The notes below the pieces were generated by a model. It was not told where the DNA came from. It did not search any database and was given only the letters and a program-made list of their open reading frames with translations. This document shows positions 36,665 to 45,968 of a stretch of 64,000 nucleotides of DNA, in pieces. How positions within the stretch are numbered: the first letter of the stretch is position 1; the number at the start of each line of letters is the position of its first letter. The stretch is from Thermoactinomyces daqus (GTDB lineage Bacteria > Bacillota > Bacilli > Thermoactinomycetales > Thermoactinomycetaceae). The translations under genes were made by a program, and so were the position numbers. The stretch spans positions 1 through 64,000 of the forward strand of contig NZ_JPST01000061.1 in the NCBI RefSeq assembly GCF_000763315.1, given 5' to 3'.

Positions 36665-37285
36665 TCACCTGCCATGAACCAGACTCAAAGCATAGCGCTT
36701 TTCCCGTTCCAGCAGCCCTTGTTTCACTTTTTCCCATTCCTGATTGGTAATTGAATACAACACGGCGTTTCGGATATATCCATTGTGTAGGATACGTTCA
36801 TTGCGCAAAATGCCCTCTTTAACGGCACCCAGACGCTCGATCGCCGCTTGAGACCGCAGATTGCGCTCATCGGTCTTCAGCTGAACCCGGATCAATCCCA
36901 GTTCTTCAAAGCAAAATTGCAACAGCAAAAACTTGGCTTCGGAATTGACAAACGTTCTCTGATACTCCACTCCGTACCAAGTCGATCCCAGTTCGCAGCA
37001 TCGTTGCTTTCCGTTCATGTTAAAAAGCCTGGTCGCTCCGGCCAGCTGGTTTGTATCCTTGATGATGACGACAAACGGTAAGGCCGTCTTTTCCAGGCGC
37101 AGTCGGATCGCTTCTGCCACCCAGTCTTCCATCTCTTTTTCCGTCCTTATCTCGGTCAGCGTATAGGTCCAGATCGACGGGTCGTTGATTTTGAAAAGCG
37201 GCTTTACATGCTCGAATTCCATCGGGACAAGCCGGATTCTTTTCCCTTCCAAAACAGGCGGATTTTCAAAGAGTGTGTCATTCAT
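36665..37285 (-). CDS. GNAT acetyltransferase (RimJ/RimL-like)
   Basis: A 206-residue GNAT protein. It has the RimJ-type layout: [15 protein letters not shown] at the N-terminus, the central strand [20 protein letters not shown] and the C-terminal [28 protein letters not shown], which binds acetyl-CoA and recognises N-terminal amines or small substrates. The usual R-x2-G-x-G/A loop is replaced by [10 protein letters not shown], as in many RimJ-like proteins. It overlaps the start-side of the FAH gene's stop by eight bases and so is co-translated with it. Confidence 0.88.
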   Translation of the reverse strand: MNDTLFENPPVLEGKRIRLVPMEFEHVKPLFKINDPSIWTYTLTEIRTEKEMEDWVAEAIRLRLEKTALPFVVIIKDTNQLAGATRLFNMNGKQRCCELGSTWYGVEYQRTFVNSEAKFLLLQFCFEELGLIRVQLKTDERNLRSQAAIERLGAVKEGILRNERILHNGYIRNAVLYSITNQEWEKVKQGLLEREKRYALSLVHGR

Positions 37286-37934
37286 ATTGTACGGCCCCTT
37301 CTATTCTTTCAGATAGGTGAATCGAACAATGTCCGAGGATCTCCCCGTCCCACTTCAGTTGCAACTCATCCCCGTTTTTAACTGCTCCCACGCCGGCCGG
37401 GGTTCCCGTATAGATGAGATCGCCGGGCCCGATGCCGAAATGGTCGGCGCAAAATGAAATGATTGTATCCAGGTCGAAAATCATGTCGCTGAGGCTGCCG
37501 CGCTGAACTTCTTCGCCATTTTTAATCAGGGAGAAAGAGCGGGCTTTGCACACTTCCGTCCCGGGAAATTCCCGAAACTCCGTGATGACGGCAGAGTTGG
37601 GAAATCCTTTGGCCAGAAGCCAGGGATGGCCTTTCTTTTTCAATTCGCTCTGTACATCGCGCAAGGTAAAATCGATGCCGAGGGCAAAACGATCCACCAC
37701 ATCCTCCGCTTTCATTCCCGTTTCGTACGGTTTGGCGATCTGAATGACAAACTCTGTTTCATAATGAATTTCCCCGCGGTCACCGGGCAAATCGATCACC
37801 TGCCCCCGGGCTTGGATAAGCGCATGAGTCGGTTTGGAAAAAATCATCGGAGATTTGGGAACCTCATTGCCCAGTTCCGCTGCATGCAAAACATAATTGC
37901 GGCCAACACAGTAAATATTGCGAATCGATTCCAT
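37278..37934 (-). CDS. fumarylacetoacetate hydrolase family protein
   Basis: A 218-residue FAH-family enzyme. The start is ATG 37934, after AAGAGGTCC, where the family pattern [20 protein letters not shown] begins. The substrate site is visible in [12 protein letters not shown], the metal ligands in the E-x-E pair of [16 protein letters not shown] and the later D of [15 protein letters not shown], and the end in [19 protein letters not shown]. Members hydrolyse C-C bonds of acylpyruvates or decarboxylate oxaloacetate; acylpyruvase or oxaloacetate decarboxylase activity is the best guess. Confidence 0.9.
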   Translation of the reverse strand: MESIRNIYCVGRNYVLHAAELGNEVPKSPMIFSKPTHALIQARGQVIDLPGDRGEIHYETEFVIQIAKPYETGMKAEDVVDRFALGIDFTLRDVQSELKKKGHPWLLAKGFPNSAVITEFREFPGTEVCKARSFSLIKNGEEVQRGSLSDMIFDLDTIISFCADHFGIGPGDLIYTGTPAGVGAVKNGDELQLKWDGEILGHCSIHLSERIEGAVQYE

Positions 37935-37980
37935 TACCGGGACCTCTTTTCTTCTGTCATCTTTATTAAAAAAAGCAGGA

Positions 37981-38014
37981 CTTCCCGCTTCATCTATTTT
38001 GATCAAGCGGGAAG
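37981..38014 (-). terminator. terminator of the SDR gene
   Basis: CTTCCCGCTT (37981-37990) and AAGCGGGAAG (38005-38014) are perfectly complementary; on the minus strand TCCTGCTTTTTTT follows. Confidence 0.75.
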
Positions 38015-38033
38015 GGTTTTCACTCAGTGTTGC

Positions 38034-38822
38034 TTAAAGCGCTTTGACCATTCCGCCGTCAACGAGCAGAGCCTGGCCGGTAATATAGGTATTGGCGAAG
38101 GAACCGAGGAAAGCTACGGCCCTGCCGAATTCTTCAGGCAGTCCATACCGGCCGAGCGGGATTTGTCCGCTCATTTCCGCTTTCACTTCGTCAACGGATT
38201 TCCCGCTTGCTTCGGCTTTGGCCTGATCCAATTCGGCTACGCGGTCTGTGGCGATCCGTCCGGGAGCAACTGTATTGACCAAAATTTGATCCTTGGCCAG
38301 TTCCACCGACAAACTCTTCGTCAGGGCATTTACCCCGGCACGGATCGTATTGGACAAAATCAGCCCCTGGATCGGCTGTTTGATGGAGGTCGAAGTGATC
38401 GTAACAATCCTTCCGCCTCCCTTGGCCCGCATATAAGGCAAGCTGGTCCGAATGAGCCGGATCGCGCTGAGCAAATTGAGTTCAAATGCCCCCATCCATG
38501 CCTCATCGGCAAAGTCGTCAAACGTCCCTCCCGGAGGACCACCGGCATTGGTCACAAGCACATCCAGACCGTTTCCGGCCTCCGCTGCCGTCTTCACCGC
38601 CCGCTCGATATCTTCTTCCCGCGTCACATCCATTTGTACTACAGTCACTTTTTGCCCTGTCGCCAATTCAATTTCCCCCGCCGCCCGCTTCAGTTCTTCC
38701 AGGTTGCGGCTCGCGATGGTCACCTTGGCACCTTCCCGCGCAAACTCAAGTGCACTTGCCTTCCCCAGTCCTTTGCTTGCTGCTGTAACCAGAACTGATT
38801 TTCCCTTTAATCCCAAATCCAT
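38034..38822 (-). CDS. SDR-family protein with atypical active site
   Basis: A 262-residue short-chain dehydrogenase/reductase. ATG 38822 follows AAGGAGGAATG. The cofactor motif VTAASKGLGKASALEFA and NAGG are normal, and SRN after the second strand suggests NADP. At the catalytic position the usual Y-x3-K is replaced: aligning GLILSNTIRAGVNALTKSL with GLAAYSASKAAV puts serine at tyrosine and arginine at lysine. The catalytic serine region (TSTSIKQP) is kept. Such variants exist as a subgroup and may not be standard reductases. The C-terminus (YITGQALLVDGGMVKAL) is typical. Transcribed alone, downstream of glcDF. Confidence 0.88.
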   Translation of the reverse strand: MDLGLKGKSVLVTAASKGLGKASALEFAREGAKVTIASRNLEELKRAAGEIELATGQKVTVVQMDVTREEDIERAVKTAAEAGNGLDVLVTNAGGPPGGTFDDFADEAWMGAFELNLLSAIRLIRTSLPYMRAKGGGRIVTITSTSIKQPIQGLILSNTIRAGVNALTKSLSVELAKDQILVNTVAPGRIATDRVAELDQAKAEASGKSVDEVKAEMSGQIPLGRYGLPEEFGRAVAFLGSFANTYITGQALLVDGGMVKAL

Positions 38823-38882
38823 TGCTTCATTCCTCCTTCTCTTTCTAATCATAGAATGAAAAGTTATCTTCCTGCCACTCAC

Positions 38883-40184
38883 TTATTCCCCCGTGCAGGC
38901 TTCATGGAGCAAGTCGGCGAGATGGACTGCTTTCATCCGGTTTTCCAAACCGGCCCTCCTGATCCCCAGACGCATCTGCAGCAAACAACCCGGATTGGAA
39001 GTGACCAAAATCTCCGCATCGGTTTCTCTGACCGCCTCCATTTTCCGGTCGAGCACCTTCATGGAAGTCTCATATTGGATCAAATTGTAAATACCGGCTG
39101 AACCGCAACATTCCCCGGCTCCGCATAGTTCAACCACTTCGGCCCCCGGAAGGGAGTGAAGTAACTTTCGGGGAGCGGAAATAACATTTTGTACATTTCT
39201 GAGATGGCAGGAGTCCTGATAGGTAATACGACAGGAAATCTTCTTCTTAAAGGGGAGCGGCCCGCATTCCTCCAACAGCGTACTGAGATCCCGGCACTTT
39301 GCGGCAAAGGCCTGCGCTCTTTTCGCCCATTCCGGCTCATCCGACAGCAAGTGGTGATACTCGGCCAGCATTGCTCCGCATCCTCCCGCATTGGTAACCA
39401 CCCAATCGGCACCGGACCTTTCAAACGCTTCGATGTTGCGTTTGGCCAGCTTCTTGGCCTGACTGATTTTACCTGCATGAGCATGAAGCGCCCCGCAACA
39501 GGTTTGACCTTTGGGCAGAATGGTTTCGCATCCGACTGCGGCTAACAATTCGATACTCTTTCGGTTCGTCTCAAAAAAGAGCGAGTCCATGATACAACCC
39601 GTAAAAAAAGCAACACGGGCTTTTTTCCCCTTGCGTGGAGCGAGCCTCTCTTTCCTTCCAAAAAAAGAGAGAGGAAAGGGGGCCGCAGGCAACGCCGCAG
39701 CAAACTCCCCCAAATGGTATGGCAAGAACCGGCTGAACCCCAAGACTTCAACCAATCTGGCAAACCCCGTCTTTTGGTAAAACCACAGTATCCCACTCAG
39801 TGCTTTTAAACGGCCGGGATATGGAAACAACCACTGAAAAATGAGTTTCTCCAACCAGCGGAACAGCGGCGTTTCCGCTTTTTTCTCCTGTTTGGCCCCG
39901 TGAATCGCCTGTTTGGCGCCTTCCAAAATTACGCCGTACTTCACTTCCGCCGGACAGGCCACTTCGCAGACACGACAGCCCAGACACAGGTCAATCGGCC
40001 CGGCCAGATGCTGCAACACATCGATTTTCCCCTCCGCCGCCGCTTTTACCAAGGCGATCCTGCCGCGGGGTGAGGCTGATTCTTTTTCCAACACCTTGTA
40101 TGTCGGGCAAACCGGAAGGCAATACCCGCACTTGACACACTTGAATGTCTCATCATGAGGAAGGAGCTTTTGCCATTCATTCAC
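38883..40184 (-). CDS. glcF: glycolate oxidase iron-sulfur subunit GlcF
   Basis: A 433-residue electron-transfer subunit. Two 4Fe-4S motifs open the protein (CVKCGYCLPVCP at about 16-27 and CLGCRVCEVACP at about 67-78), followed by two cysteine-rich CCG domains (TCCGALHAH and ECCGSAGIY), as in GlcF and heterodisulfide reductase-like subunits. Its ATG overlaps the glcD stop (ATGA), so the two are coupled. With GlcD it oxidises glycolate (or D-lactate) to glyoxylate (or pyruvate), passing electrons to the respiratory chain. Confidence 0.93.
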   Translation of the reverse strand: MNEWQKLLPHDETFKCVKCGYCLPVCPTYKVLEKESASPRGRIALVKAAAEGKIDVLQHLAGPIDLCLGCRVCEVACPAEVKYGVILEGAKQAIHGAKQEKKAETPLFRWLEKLIFQWLFPYPGRLKALSGILWFYQKTGFARLVEVLGFSRFLPYHLGEFAAALPAAPFPLSFFGRKERLAPRKGKKARVAFFTGCIMDSLFFETNRKSIELLAAVGCETILPKGQTCCGALHAHAGKISQAKKLAKRNIEAFERSGADWVVTNAGGCGAMLAEYHHLLSDEPEWAKRAQAFAAKCRDLSTLLEECGPLPFKKKISCRITYQDSCHLRNVQNVISAPRKLLHSLPGAEVVELCGAGECCGSAGIYNLIQYETSMKVLDRKMEAVRETDAEILVTSNPGCLLQMRLGIRRAGLENRMKAVHLADLLHEACTGE

Positions 40185-41593
40185 TCGGTCAACACCACCC
40201 GCGTTTGACCCGGCTGCGGAAAGATTTTAAACGGATTCAAAATATTGTTCGGATCCCATGCCTGTTTGATGCGGCGCATCATATCCAGACCGGCGGAACC
40301 GAGCTCCATCTCCATAAAGGCAGGCTTCATGGTTCCGATGCCGTGCTCTCCCGACAAGGTTCCGCCCAATTCCACCGCGGCTTTGAAAATCTCTGCAACA
40401 GCTTCTTCAACCCGCTTCATCTCATCCCGATCCCTGCTGTCGGCAATAATATTGGGATGCAAATTTCCATCTCCCGCATGCCCGAACACGACCAGATGGA
40501 GCTGGTACTTTTCCCTGATTTGCCTGAGCCGCTCCAGCATCTCCGGAATTTTGCTGCGCGGCACCGTCGCATCCTCGGAGATTTTCGTCGGTTTTACCTG
40601 ACTGATTGCCGGAGATACCAGCTTTCTCGCTTTCCAAAGTTCCGCCCGTTCCGCTTCATCCGCGGCCAGCCGCACCTCCCTGGCTGCATATTGCCGGCAA
40701 ATTTGCGCTGCTTTTCGGATTTCCTCGTCAACCGCCGCCGGGTGCCCGTCCACTTCCAGCAGAAGAATTGCTGCTGCATCAAGCGGCAACCCCGACGGTT
40801 GATAGTTTTCCACGGCCCGGATCGAGGCTTGATCCATCATCTCCAGCTTTGCCGGAAGGATGCCGTTTTTCAGGATACCGCTGATGGCCCGCCCGGAATC
40901 GACAATCTCATCAAAAATGGCCATCAGCGCTTTACGGGCCGGAGGTTTGGGAATAAGGCGGAGAACCGCTTTGGTAATGATGCCGAGCGTTCCTTCCGAA
41001 CCGACGATCAAGGAGGTGAGATCATATCCGGTTACATTTTTGACCGTCATCCCTCCGGTGCGGATGATCTCTCCCTGCGGGGTAACCACTTCCAGCCCGA
41101 TAACATAATGCTTGGTCACCCCGTATTTGAGCCCGTGGGGGCCCCCGGAATTTTCGGCCAGGTTCCCACCGATTGTCGAAACGTTGGAACTGCTGGGGTC
41201 GGGCGGGTAGAAGAGCCCTGCTTTCTCCGCTTCCCTTTGCAGTTCTGCCGTCGTAATCCCCGGCTCGACGAAGGCGATTAAATTGTCCCGGTCAATCCTG
41301 AGCAATTTATTCATCCGCGTCATCGCCAGGACGATCCCGCCGGCCACGGGAAGAGGGCCGCCGCTGAGGGAAGTCCCTCCTCCCCTCGGCGTCACGGGAA
41401 TTTGTTCCCGGTTGGCCAGCTTCATAATTTCCGCGATTTCCGTCGCGCTTTGTGGAAAGACGACAACATCCGGAAGATAGGTTCCAAAAGACGCATCAAA
41501 CGCATAGGTGTAACGCTCATCGAGCGAAAGCAAAACTCGCTCCTCATCCGTGATGCGAATCAGCTCCTTTACAATACTTGGATCCAACCCCAT
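40181..41593 (-). CDS. glcD: glycolate oxidase FAD subunit GlcD
   Basis: A 470-residue flavoprotein. ATG 41593 follows GGAGGGGAGAGGAG. The FAD-binding PCMH domain shows VFPQSATEIAEIMKLANREQ, TPRGGGTSLSGGPLPVAGGI, and PDPSSSNVSTIGGNLAENSG; the C-terminal FAD-oxidase domain has VVFGHAGDGNLHPNI and GEHGIGTMK. This is the catalytic subunit for 2-hydroxy-acid oxidation. Whether glycolate or D-lactate is preferred cannot be decided. The upstream region (41594-41824) is shared with the divergent YjgB-like gene and holds no obvious regulator site. Confidence 0.93.
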   Translation of the reverse strand: MGLDPSIVKELIRITDEERVLLSLDERYTYAFDASFGTYLPDVVVFPQSATEIAEIMKLANREQIPVTPRGGGTSLSGGPLPVAGGIVLAMTRMNKLLRIDRDNLIAFVEPGITTAELQREAEKAGLFYPPDPSSSNVSTIGGNLAENSGGPHGLKYGVTKHYVIGLEVVTPQGEIIRTGGMTVKNVTGYDLTSLIVGSEGTLGIITKAVLRLIPKPPARKALMAIFDEIVDSGRAISGILKNGILPAKLEMMDQASIRAVENYQPSGLPLDAAAILLLEVDGHPAAVDEEIRKAAQICRQYAAREVRLAADEAERAELWKARKLVSPAISQVKPTKISEDATVPRSKIPEMLERLRQIREKYQLHLVVFGHAGDGNLHPNIIADSRDRDEMKRVEEAVAEIFKAAVELGGTLSGEHGIGTMKPAFMEMELGSAGLDMMRRIKQAWDPNNILNPFKIFPQPGQTRVVLTE

Positions 41594-41824
41594 CTCCTCT
41601 CCCCTCCTTCCTGCTTCCACCAAACGAAGAACCTGCCGCTTCACCCAGGCCAAAATCCTTCCACACTTGTCATATAATCAGATGTCTATTTAGTAATTTT
41701 CTATTAATAAAGCGATAATCCTATCTGTTTTTAATATTTTTTGTCCTCCGCTCAATTAAAATAGAAGTAATTTCCCCATTCGTTACGAATATATATTTGA
41801 ACAGCATTAAAAGGAGGAAGTTGC

Positions 41825-42346
41825 ATGAACAGGCTGATAAAGCTGATTTTACTCTCCGTTTTTGTAACCGGAACCATTTTCATGACCTCCATTGCCGGCG
41901 CTCATGCTGCAACAGGGGCACAAATGAAAGCCTTGTCGGAAAGCCCGAAACAGGTTGTCGCCAAAACGGTTAAGCTGGCTTCTCACGGAAAAACCATCAA
42001 CAGTGAAAGATTTGGCATCGGTTCAAAAGGAACTTGCATTCAAAAGGTTTGGGGACAGCCTGATCAAGGCTCAGATGAAGCATATCTTTACTACAATGAT
42101 CGAAAAATATCTTTTCAACTCGAAAACAACCGGGTCACCTGGATTACTTCTTTTGATCAAAGACTGGAGAACATCACGGTCACCGACGTAGAAGAAACAG
42201 CCGGAAAACCTGAGCAGGTCGTTTACGGGGAGGACGGGATTTACTTTCAATACAAAGAAGGAAAATATCAACTTGAATTCGTATTTTATTATGATGAAAA
42301 CAATAAACCCGGAACATTCAAAGAAATTTACGTTCATAAAAAATAA
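41825..42346 (+). CDS. secreted YjgB-like (DUF4309) protein
   Basis: A 173-residue exported protein. AAAAGGAGGAAG precedes ATG 41825. A signal peptide covers residues 1-29 (hydrophobic FVTGTIFMTSIAG, ending AHAA). The mature part contains IGSKGTCIQKVWGQPDQ and an end region QLEFVFYYDENNKPGTFKEI, features of the YjgB/DUF4309 family, in which two DUF4309-like repeats resemble small beta-lactamase-inhibitor-like (BLIP) folds. Function is unknown. Terminated by a strong hairpin. Confidence 0.82.
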   Translation: MNRLIKLILLSVFVTGTIFMTSIAGAHAATGAQMKALSESPKQVVAKTVKLASHGKTINSERFGIGSKGTCIQKVWGQPDQGSDEAYLYYNDRKISFQLENNRVTWITSFDQRLENITVTDVEETAGKPEQVVYGEDGIYFQYKEGKYQLEFVFYYDENNKPGTFKEIYVHKK

Positions 42347-42358
42347 ATGATGTTGGCC

Positions 42359-42390
42359 AAACCGCCCCATTGGAAAACCGGGCGGTTTTT
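42359..42390 (+). terminator. terminator of the YjgB-like gene
   Basis: AAACCGCCC (42359-42367) pairs with GGGCGGTTT (42380-42388), followed by TT. Confidence 0.85.
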
Positions 42391-42436
42391 GTCTACGAGA
42401 GCCATACTCCGCTTCCGATTTCGATTGCCGTTAACG

Positions 42437-42472
42437 GAAAAGCCCATTCCCGCAAAATCGGGAACAGGCTTT
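42437..42472 (-). terminator. terminator of the MoxR/DUF58 operon
   Basis: AAAAGCC-ATTCCCG and CGGGAA-GGCTTTT form a bulged stem; the minus strand ends in TTTTCC. It lies five bases after the DUF58 stop. Confidence 0.75.
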
Positions 42473-42476
42473 TGTT

Positions 42477-43838
42477 TTACGTCCAAATGCGACGGCGAAT
42501 GTCGAGAAAAGAATAAATGACGCTGCTTGCCAATCGCTCCGGTTCAACATCGAGGGCAATCACTTTCTTATGATTCCATCGTGTGAGCGCCTTTTTCCGT
42601 TCGGACATGAGTTCCTCCACGGCAATTTGCCGGTAGACATCCAGTTCATGAATCGGTTCTTTTTGCAAAATCTCGGTCCACTTCGGTTCCTGCATCGAAA
42701 CAGTCAAAACGAGGTGGCGTTTTTTCGCCAGGGTTACCATGCGGTACAACGAATCGGCAAAAGCAACGTTTGCCGCATCGGTAAACAACGTGACCAAGGT
42801 CTGCTTTTTCAGGAAAGGGGCGGCCGCCTCCCATGCAGCCAAGTAATCCGACTCGACATCATCCGGCGCTAAATCATAGACGCCTTCAATGATTTTATTG
42901 AGATAGGCCATCCCTTTTCCCGGCGGAATCATCCGCAACATCCGGTTTGAAAAAGCGATCACACTCACTTGCTCCCCCCGGTCCAGGGCAATCGCCGCGT
43001 AGCCCAAAGCAGCTTCCAAAGCGCGATCCAAACGGGATTCCCCGTCATTCTGCACCCCCATCAACCGTCCGCAGTCGATAAAAATCGCAACCTGTTGCCC
43101 TGTTTCCGGCTGATAGACATTACTGACCAGTTTGCCGCGCCGGGCCGTGCCCATCCAGTTGATTTGGCGCGGATCATCATCCGGACGGTATTCCCGGATA
43201 TGGGAAAACTCCTGTCCCCGGCCAAAAACCCGCGCAATCGGCTGCCCTTCAGAGGCGGGCATGCTCCGGTAGAATCCCTGTTTTACCCGGCGAACCGGTT
43301 CCAAACGGGGATAAACATCGACGGCCAGCCGCGCCGGAATCCGCTCTTCATAATGAAACAACTTCCATTTGCTTTCCATGCGCACATGCAAATCGTGAAA
43401 GAAATGCTTTCCCCGGCGATGTGGCCAGACCGTATAAACAATCGCCTGTTCTGTCTCTCTTTTCCACTCGATTTGAAATGTCCGCTGATTGACCGAAAAC
43501 CCATGGGGGAAATCATCCCGCACCCACATCGTTCCGACCGCGGGAGCTGAAGCATGGAGCGACAGGCGGATCTGATTCTCTTCTCCGAGTTCAAACAGAG
43601 CCTTTGCTTCCCGTTCCCCCCCGAACTTCGGCATTTTCCTTAATTGGAGCAATTCGATCGCCACCAGCCCGAGCAGGATTCCGTTTGAAAGGAGGAAAAA
43701 CAGACCGCCAAGCCCCCACCAAGCACCAAATCCGGTGATCAAAACACTGAAAAAAACCAGCCGCAGAAAGCGGGGGGCCGGGATGACCGCTCTACCTTGG
43801 AACCATTGAAGCTTCCATAATTTCTGCCAAAACATCAT
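42477..43838 (-). CDS. DUF58 domain protein (MoxR partner)
   Basis: A 453-residue protein. Two N-terminal transmembrane helices (about 25-60: LRLVFFSVLITGFGAWWGLG, FLLSNGILLGLVAIELL) are followed by a beta domain and the DUF58 core at about 190-260: FGRGQEFSHIREYRPDDDPR then QINWMGTARRGKLVSNVYQP, with a vWA-like part containing IFIDCGRLM. DUF58 proteins work with MoxR AAA+ ATPases as metal-dependent adhesion-type chaperone complexes. The ATG has GGAGGGATGG upstream, so it truly overlaps the moxR stop by 47 bases. Last gene of the five-gene operon. Confidence 0.9.
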   Translation of the reverse strand: MMFWQKLWKLQWFQGRAVIPAPRFLRLVFFSVLITGFGAWWGLGGLFFLLSNGILLGLVAIELLQLRKMPKFGGEREAKALFELGEENQIRLSLHASAPAVGTMWVRDDFPHGFSVNQRTFQIEWKRETEQAIVYTVWPHRRGKHFFHDLHVRMESKWKLFHYEERIPARLAVDVYPRLEPVRRVKQGFYRSMPASEGQPIARVFGRGQEFSHIREYRPDDDPRQINWMGTARRGKLVSNVYQPETGQQVAIFIDCGRLMGVQNDGESRLDRALEAALGYAAIALDRGEQVSVIAFSNRMLRMIPPGKGMAYLNKIIEGVYDLAPDDVESDYLAAWEAAAPFLKKQTLVTLFTDAANVAFADSLYRMVTLAKKRHLVLTVSMQEPKWTEILQKEPIHELDVYRQIAVEELMSERKKALTRWNHKKVIALDVEPERLASSVIYSFLDIRRRIWT

Positions 43839-44751
43839 CCGCTTTCCATCCCTCCAGTTCCCCCTCAGGATATAAAAGGATGCGATGCCTGAGCGCCGGT
43901 TTGATCAATCTCTTTACGTCGTCCGGTGTCACAAAGGTCCGTCCGCTCATCGCAGCTTCCGCCTTGCTGAGGGACAGAATGGCTAGGCCCGCACGCGGAC
44001 TGGCCCCCAGCATCACTTTGGGATGTCGGCGGGTGGCGCGCAACATTTGCAACAAATATTGAACGACCGAAGGATCAACAGATATTTGCTCCAAGTCATT
44101 ACGTATCGCCAATATCTCTTCCATCCCGACGATCGGTTTCAAGGTTATTTCTTCTCTTCCCCCGATCCGGTGGCCGGCGAGCAACTGCTCCTCCTCCTTT
44201 TCCTCCGGATAATCGACAACCAGCTTGACGGCAAAGCGATCCAACTGCGCCTCGGGCAAGGAATACGTACCTTCATATTCAATCGGATTTTGTGTTGCGG
44301 CGACAAAAAAGAGTGGAGATAAGGTGTAAGTCTCCCCGTCAATTGTGATTTGTTTTTCTTCCATCGCTTCCAACAGGGCCGATTGCGTTTTCGGCGGTGT
44401 ACGGTTAATTTCATCAGCAATCAGGATATCGGCAAAAATCGGGCCCTTCCGAAACGTAAACTTTCCCGATTGCATATCATACACTTTGGTTCCGGTCACA
44501 TCGGAGGGCATCAGATCCGAAGTAAACTGCAGACGGGAACAGGAACAGTCGACGATTCGGGCCAGCGTCCGGACGAGCAACGTTTTTCCGAGTCCCGGAA
44601 CTCCTTCCAAGAGGACATGTCCCCCGACCAAAAAGCTGGCCCACAGAAAACGGATATTCTCTTCCTGTCCGAGCACAACCTGATTGATGGCTTGCATCGC
44701 CTGTTCGCTCACCTTTTGGATGCGGTCAACGTTGATGACGTAACTCCCCAC
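43792..44751 (-). CDS. MoxR-family AAA+ ATPase
   Basis: A 319-residue ATPase. Walker A is GVPGLGKTLL (about 54-63), Walker B ILIADEINRTPP (about 110), sensor FFVAATQNPIEYEGTYSLPEAQLDRF, and the C-terminal lid has ASPRAGLAIL. MoxR proteins remodel or activate partner proteins carrying vWA/DUF58 domains. Here it sits between DUF58 and DUF4350 genes, and overlaps both (47 and 43 bases), which is tight coupling. The partner complex is probably the membrane-bound DUF58/DUF4350/DUF4129 set. Confidence 0.93.
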   Translation of the reverse strand: MGSYVINVDRIQKVSEQAMQAINQVVLGQEENIRFLWASFLVGGHVLLEGVPGLGKTLLVRTLARIVDCSCSRLQFTSDLMPSDVTGTKVYDMQSGKFTFRKGPIFADILIADEINRTPPKTQSALLEAMEEKQITIDGETYTLSPLFFVAATQNPIEYEGTYSLPEAQLDRFAVKLVVDYPEEKEEEQLLAGHRIGGREEITLKPIVGMEEILAIRNDLEQISVDPSVVQYLLQMLRATRRHPKVMLGASPRAGLAILSLSKAEAAMSGRTFVTPDDVKRLIKPALRHRILLYPEGELEGWKADDVLAEIMEASMVPR

Positions 44752-45968
44752 TGCTCAATCTCCTTTCTCAATTTCCGTAATGTCCGACTCCACTCCACAA
44801 AAATGTAGGAGGTCAGTTTTCGGTCTGCATCGGCTGCATCCTGAATCAGGCGGGCAATGTTTTCATAGTTTCGACGAAATTCCGATCCCATCGCGACTTC
44901 CAGCTGATGCAGCAACTCCGCTTCCGATTCATGCCCCCGCATCCGCAGTTTTTGCAATATCGCCAAATGCAACTGCTCCTTCATAAAAAGCAGTGCTTCC
45001 ATTCTCAGATTGGAACGGCGATACAATCTGGACATTGCATCAATATATTCCATCGAATCGCGTTTTTCGACCACTTGTTCCATTCGCGGAGAAGCAAATC
45101 GTTTTCCGCGGGCAAACAGCCATAAAAGTGTCAGCAAAACGATCTGCACCAGCACAAATCCGCCGTTGATCCCCAATGCGGCCAAAAAAGTGACTGCCGA
45201 CGGCTCCGGGATCCCTTCATCCTGAATCGGAGGCAGCTCGTCCGTTTCCGTGGAGGGTGCTTCACCTTGTCCCAGCAAGGAGTGACTCGTTTCATCAAAC
45301 CAAACCGCCTTCTGAAAGGGATTGGATACCATCCACAGCAACAGGGCAATGTGATCGGCCTTATCAATATTTTTATTTGCGATTATCGAGGGGTCCGGGA
45401 CATAAACAATCCGCCCCTGACCTGACTGTTTATACCCAACCAACAGATGGTTTTGATCATCCTTCAGAACCGGAATAATTCCTTGTCTGGGAGCAATGCA
45501 CGTGGCACTTTTCCAGCTCAGAAATTGAACTTCGTCCAGCCATTCCTGATGAAATTGCGGTTTTACCCTGACATACTCCTCACCGAATCGGCAGGATTGC
45601 CCCGAGAACCGGAAAGCTTTGCTCCAATCCGAATCAGGAGCAGACCATAACACCACCTGGTTTCCCCGGCTCACCCAGTTCAGCAATGCGCGGAGGCGCT
45701 CCGGATTCGGTTTATTTGTTTGCGGATTGACAAACATCAACGTATTTCCGGAACCGGAGGGCAGGTTATTTTCGGTTTCCAGCGGTTTCGCCGGAACACC
45801 CCGTTCAGACAAAAACTCCGACAATGCTTTTACCCCTGTCGGTTCCGGGTTTTGCGAAGACCAAGGAACTTTTTCCGCGACATTCGACCACTCAAGCCAG
45901 ATCAGACCGGCGAGGAAGCAGGCAATGATGGCCAAGACGATTCCAATCCCGATTTTATTCTTCCGCAT
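44709..45968 (-). CDS. DUF4350 domain membrane protein
   Basis: A 419-residue protein with one N-terminal helix (IGIGIVLAIIACFLAGLIWL) and a second near 245-265 (FVLVQIVLLTLLWLFARG), enclosing an extracellular domain. That domain starts NPEPTGVKALSEFLSERGVP and includes VNPQTNKPNPERLRALLNWV, the DUF4350 signature (a GATase-like fold). A C-terminal cytoplasmic helical part follows. ATG 45968 has GAGAGTGGG upstream and overlaps the DUF4129 gene by 14 bases. Such proteins recur in MoxR/DUF58 operons with unknown function; an envelope or transglutaminase-like role has been supposed. Confidence 0.82.
   Translation of the reverse strand: MRKNKIGIGIVLAIIACFLAGLIWLEWSNVAEKVPWSSQNPEPTGVKALSEFLSERGVPAKPLETENNLPSGSGNTLMFVNPQTNKPNPERLRALLNWVSRGNQVVLWSAPDSDWSKAFRFSGQSCRFGEEYVRVKPQFHQEWLDEVQFLSWKSATCIAPRQGIIPVLKDDQNHLLVGYKQSGQGRIVYVPDPSIIANKNIDKADHIALLLWMVSNPFQKAVWFDETSHSLLGQGEAPSTETDELPPIQDEGIPEPSAVTFLAALGINGGFVLVQIVLLTLLWLFARGKRFASPRMEQVVEKRDSMEYIDAMSRLYRRSNLRMEALLFMKEQLHLAILQKLRMRGHESEAELLHQLEVAMGSEFRRNYENIARLIQDAADADRKLTSYIFVEWSRTLRKLRKEIEQWGVTSSTLTASKR

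Noticed and set aside
37626-38798. 390-codon plus-strand frame over the FAH and SDR genes
   Set aside because: Runs across two confidently identified minus-strand genes and their intergenic gap, with arginine/phenylalanine-rich nonsense composition.
40145-41281. 378-codon plus-strand frame opposite glcD
   Set aside because: Antisense shadow of a conserved FAD enzyme gene in a GC-rich region.
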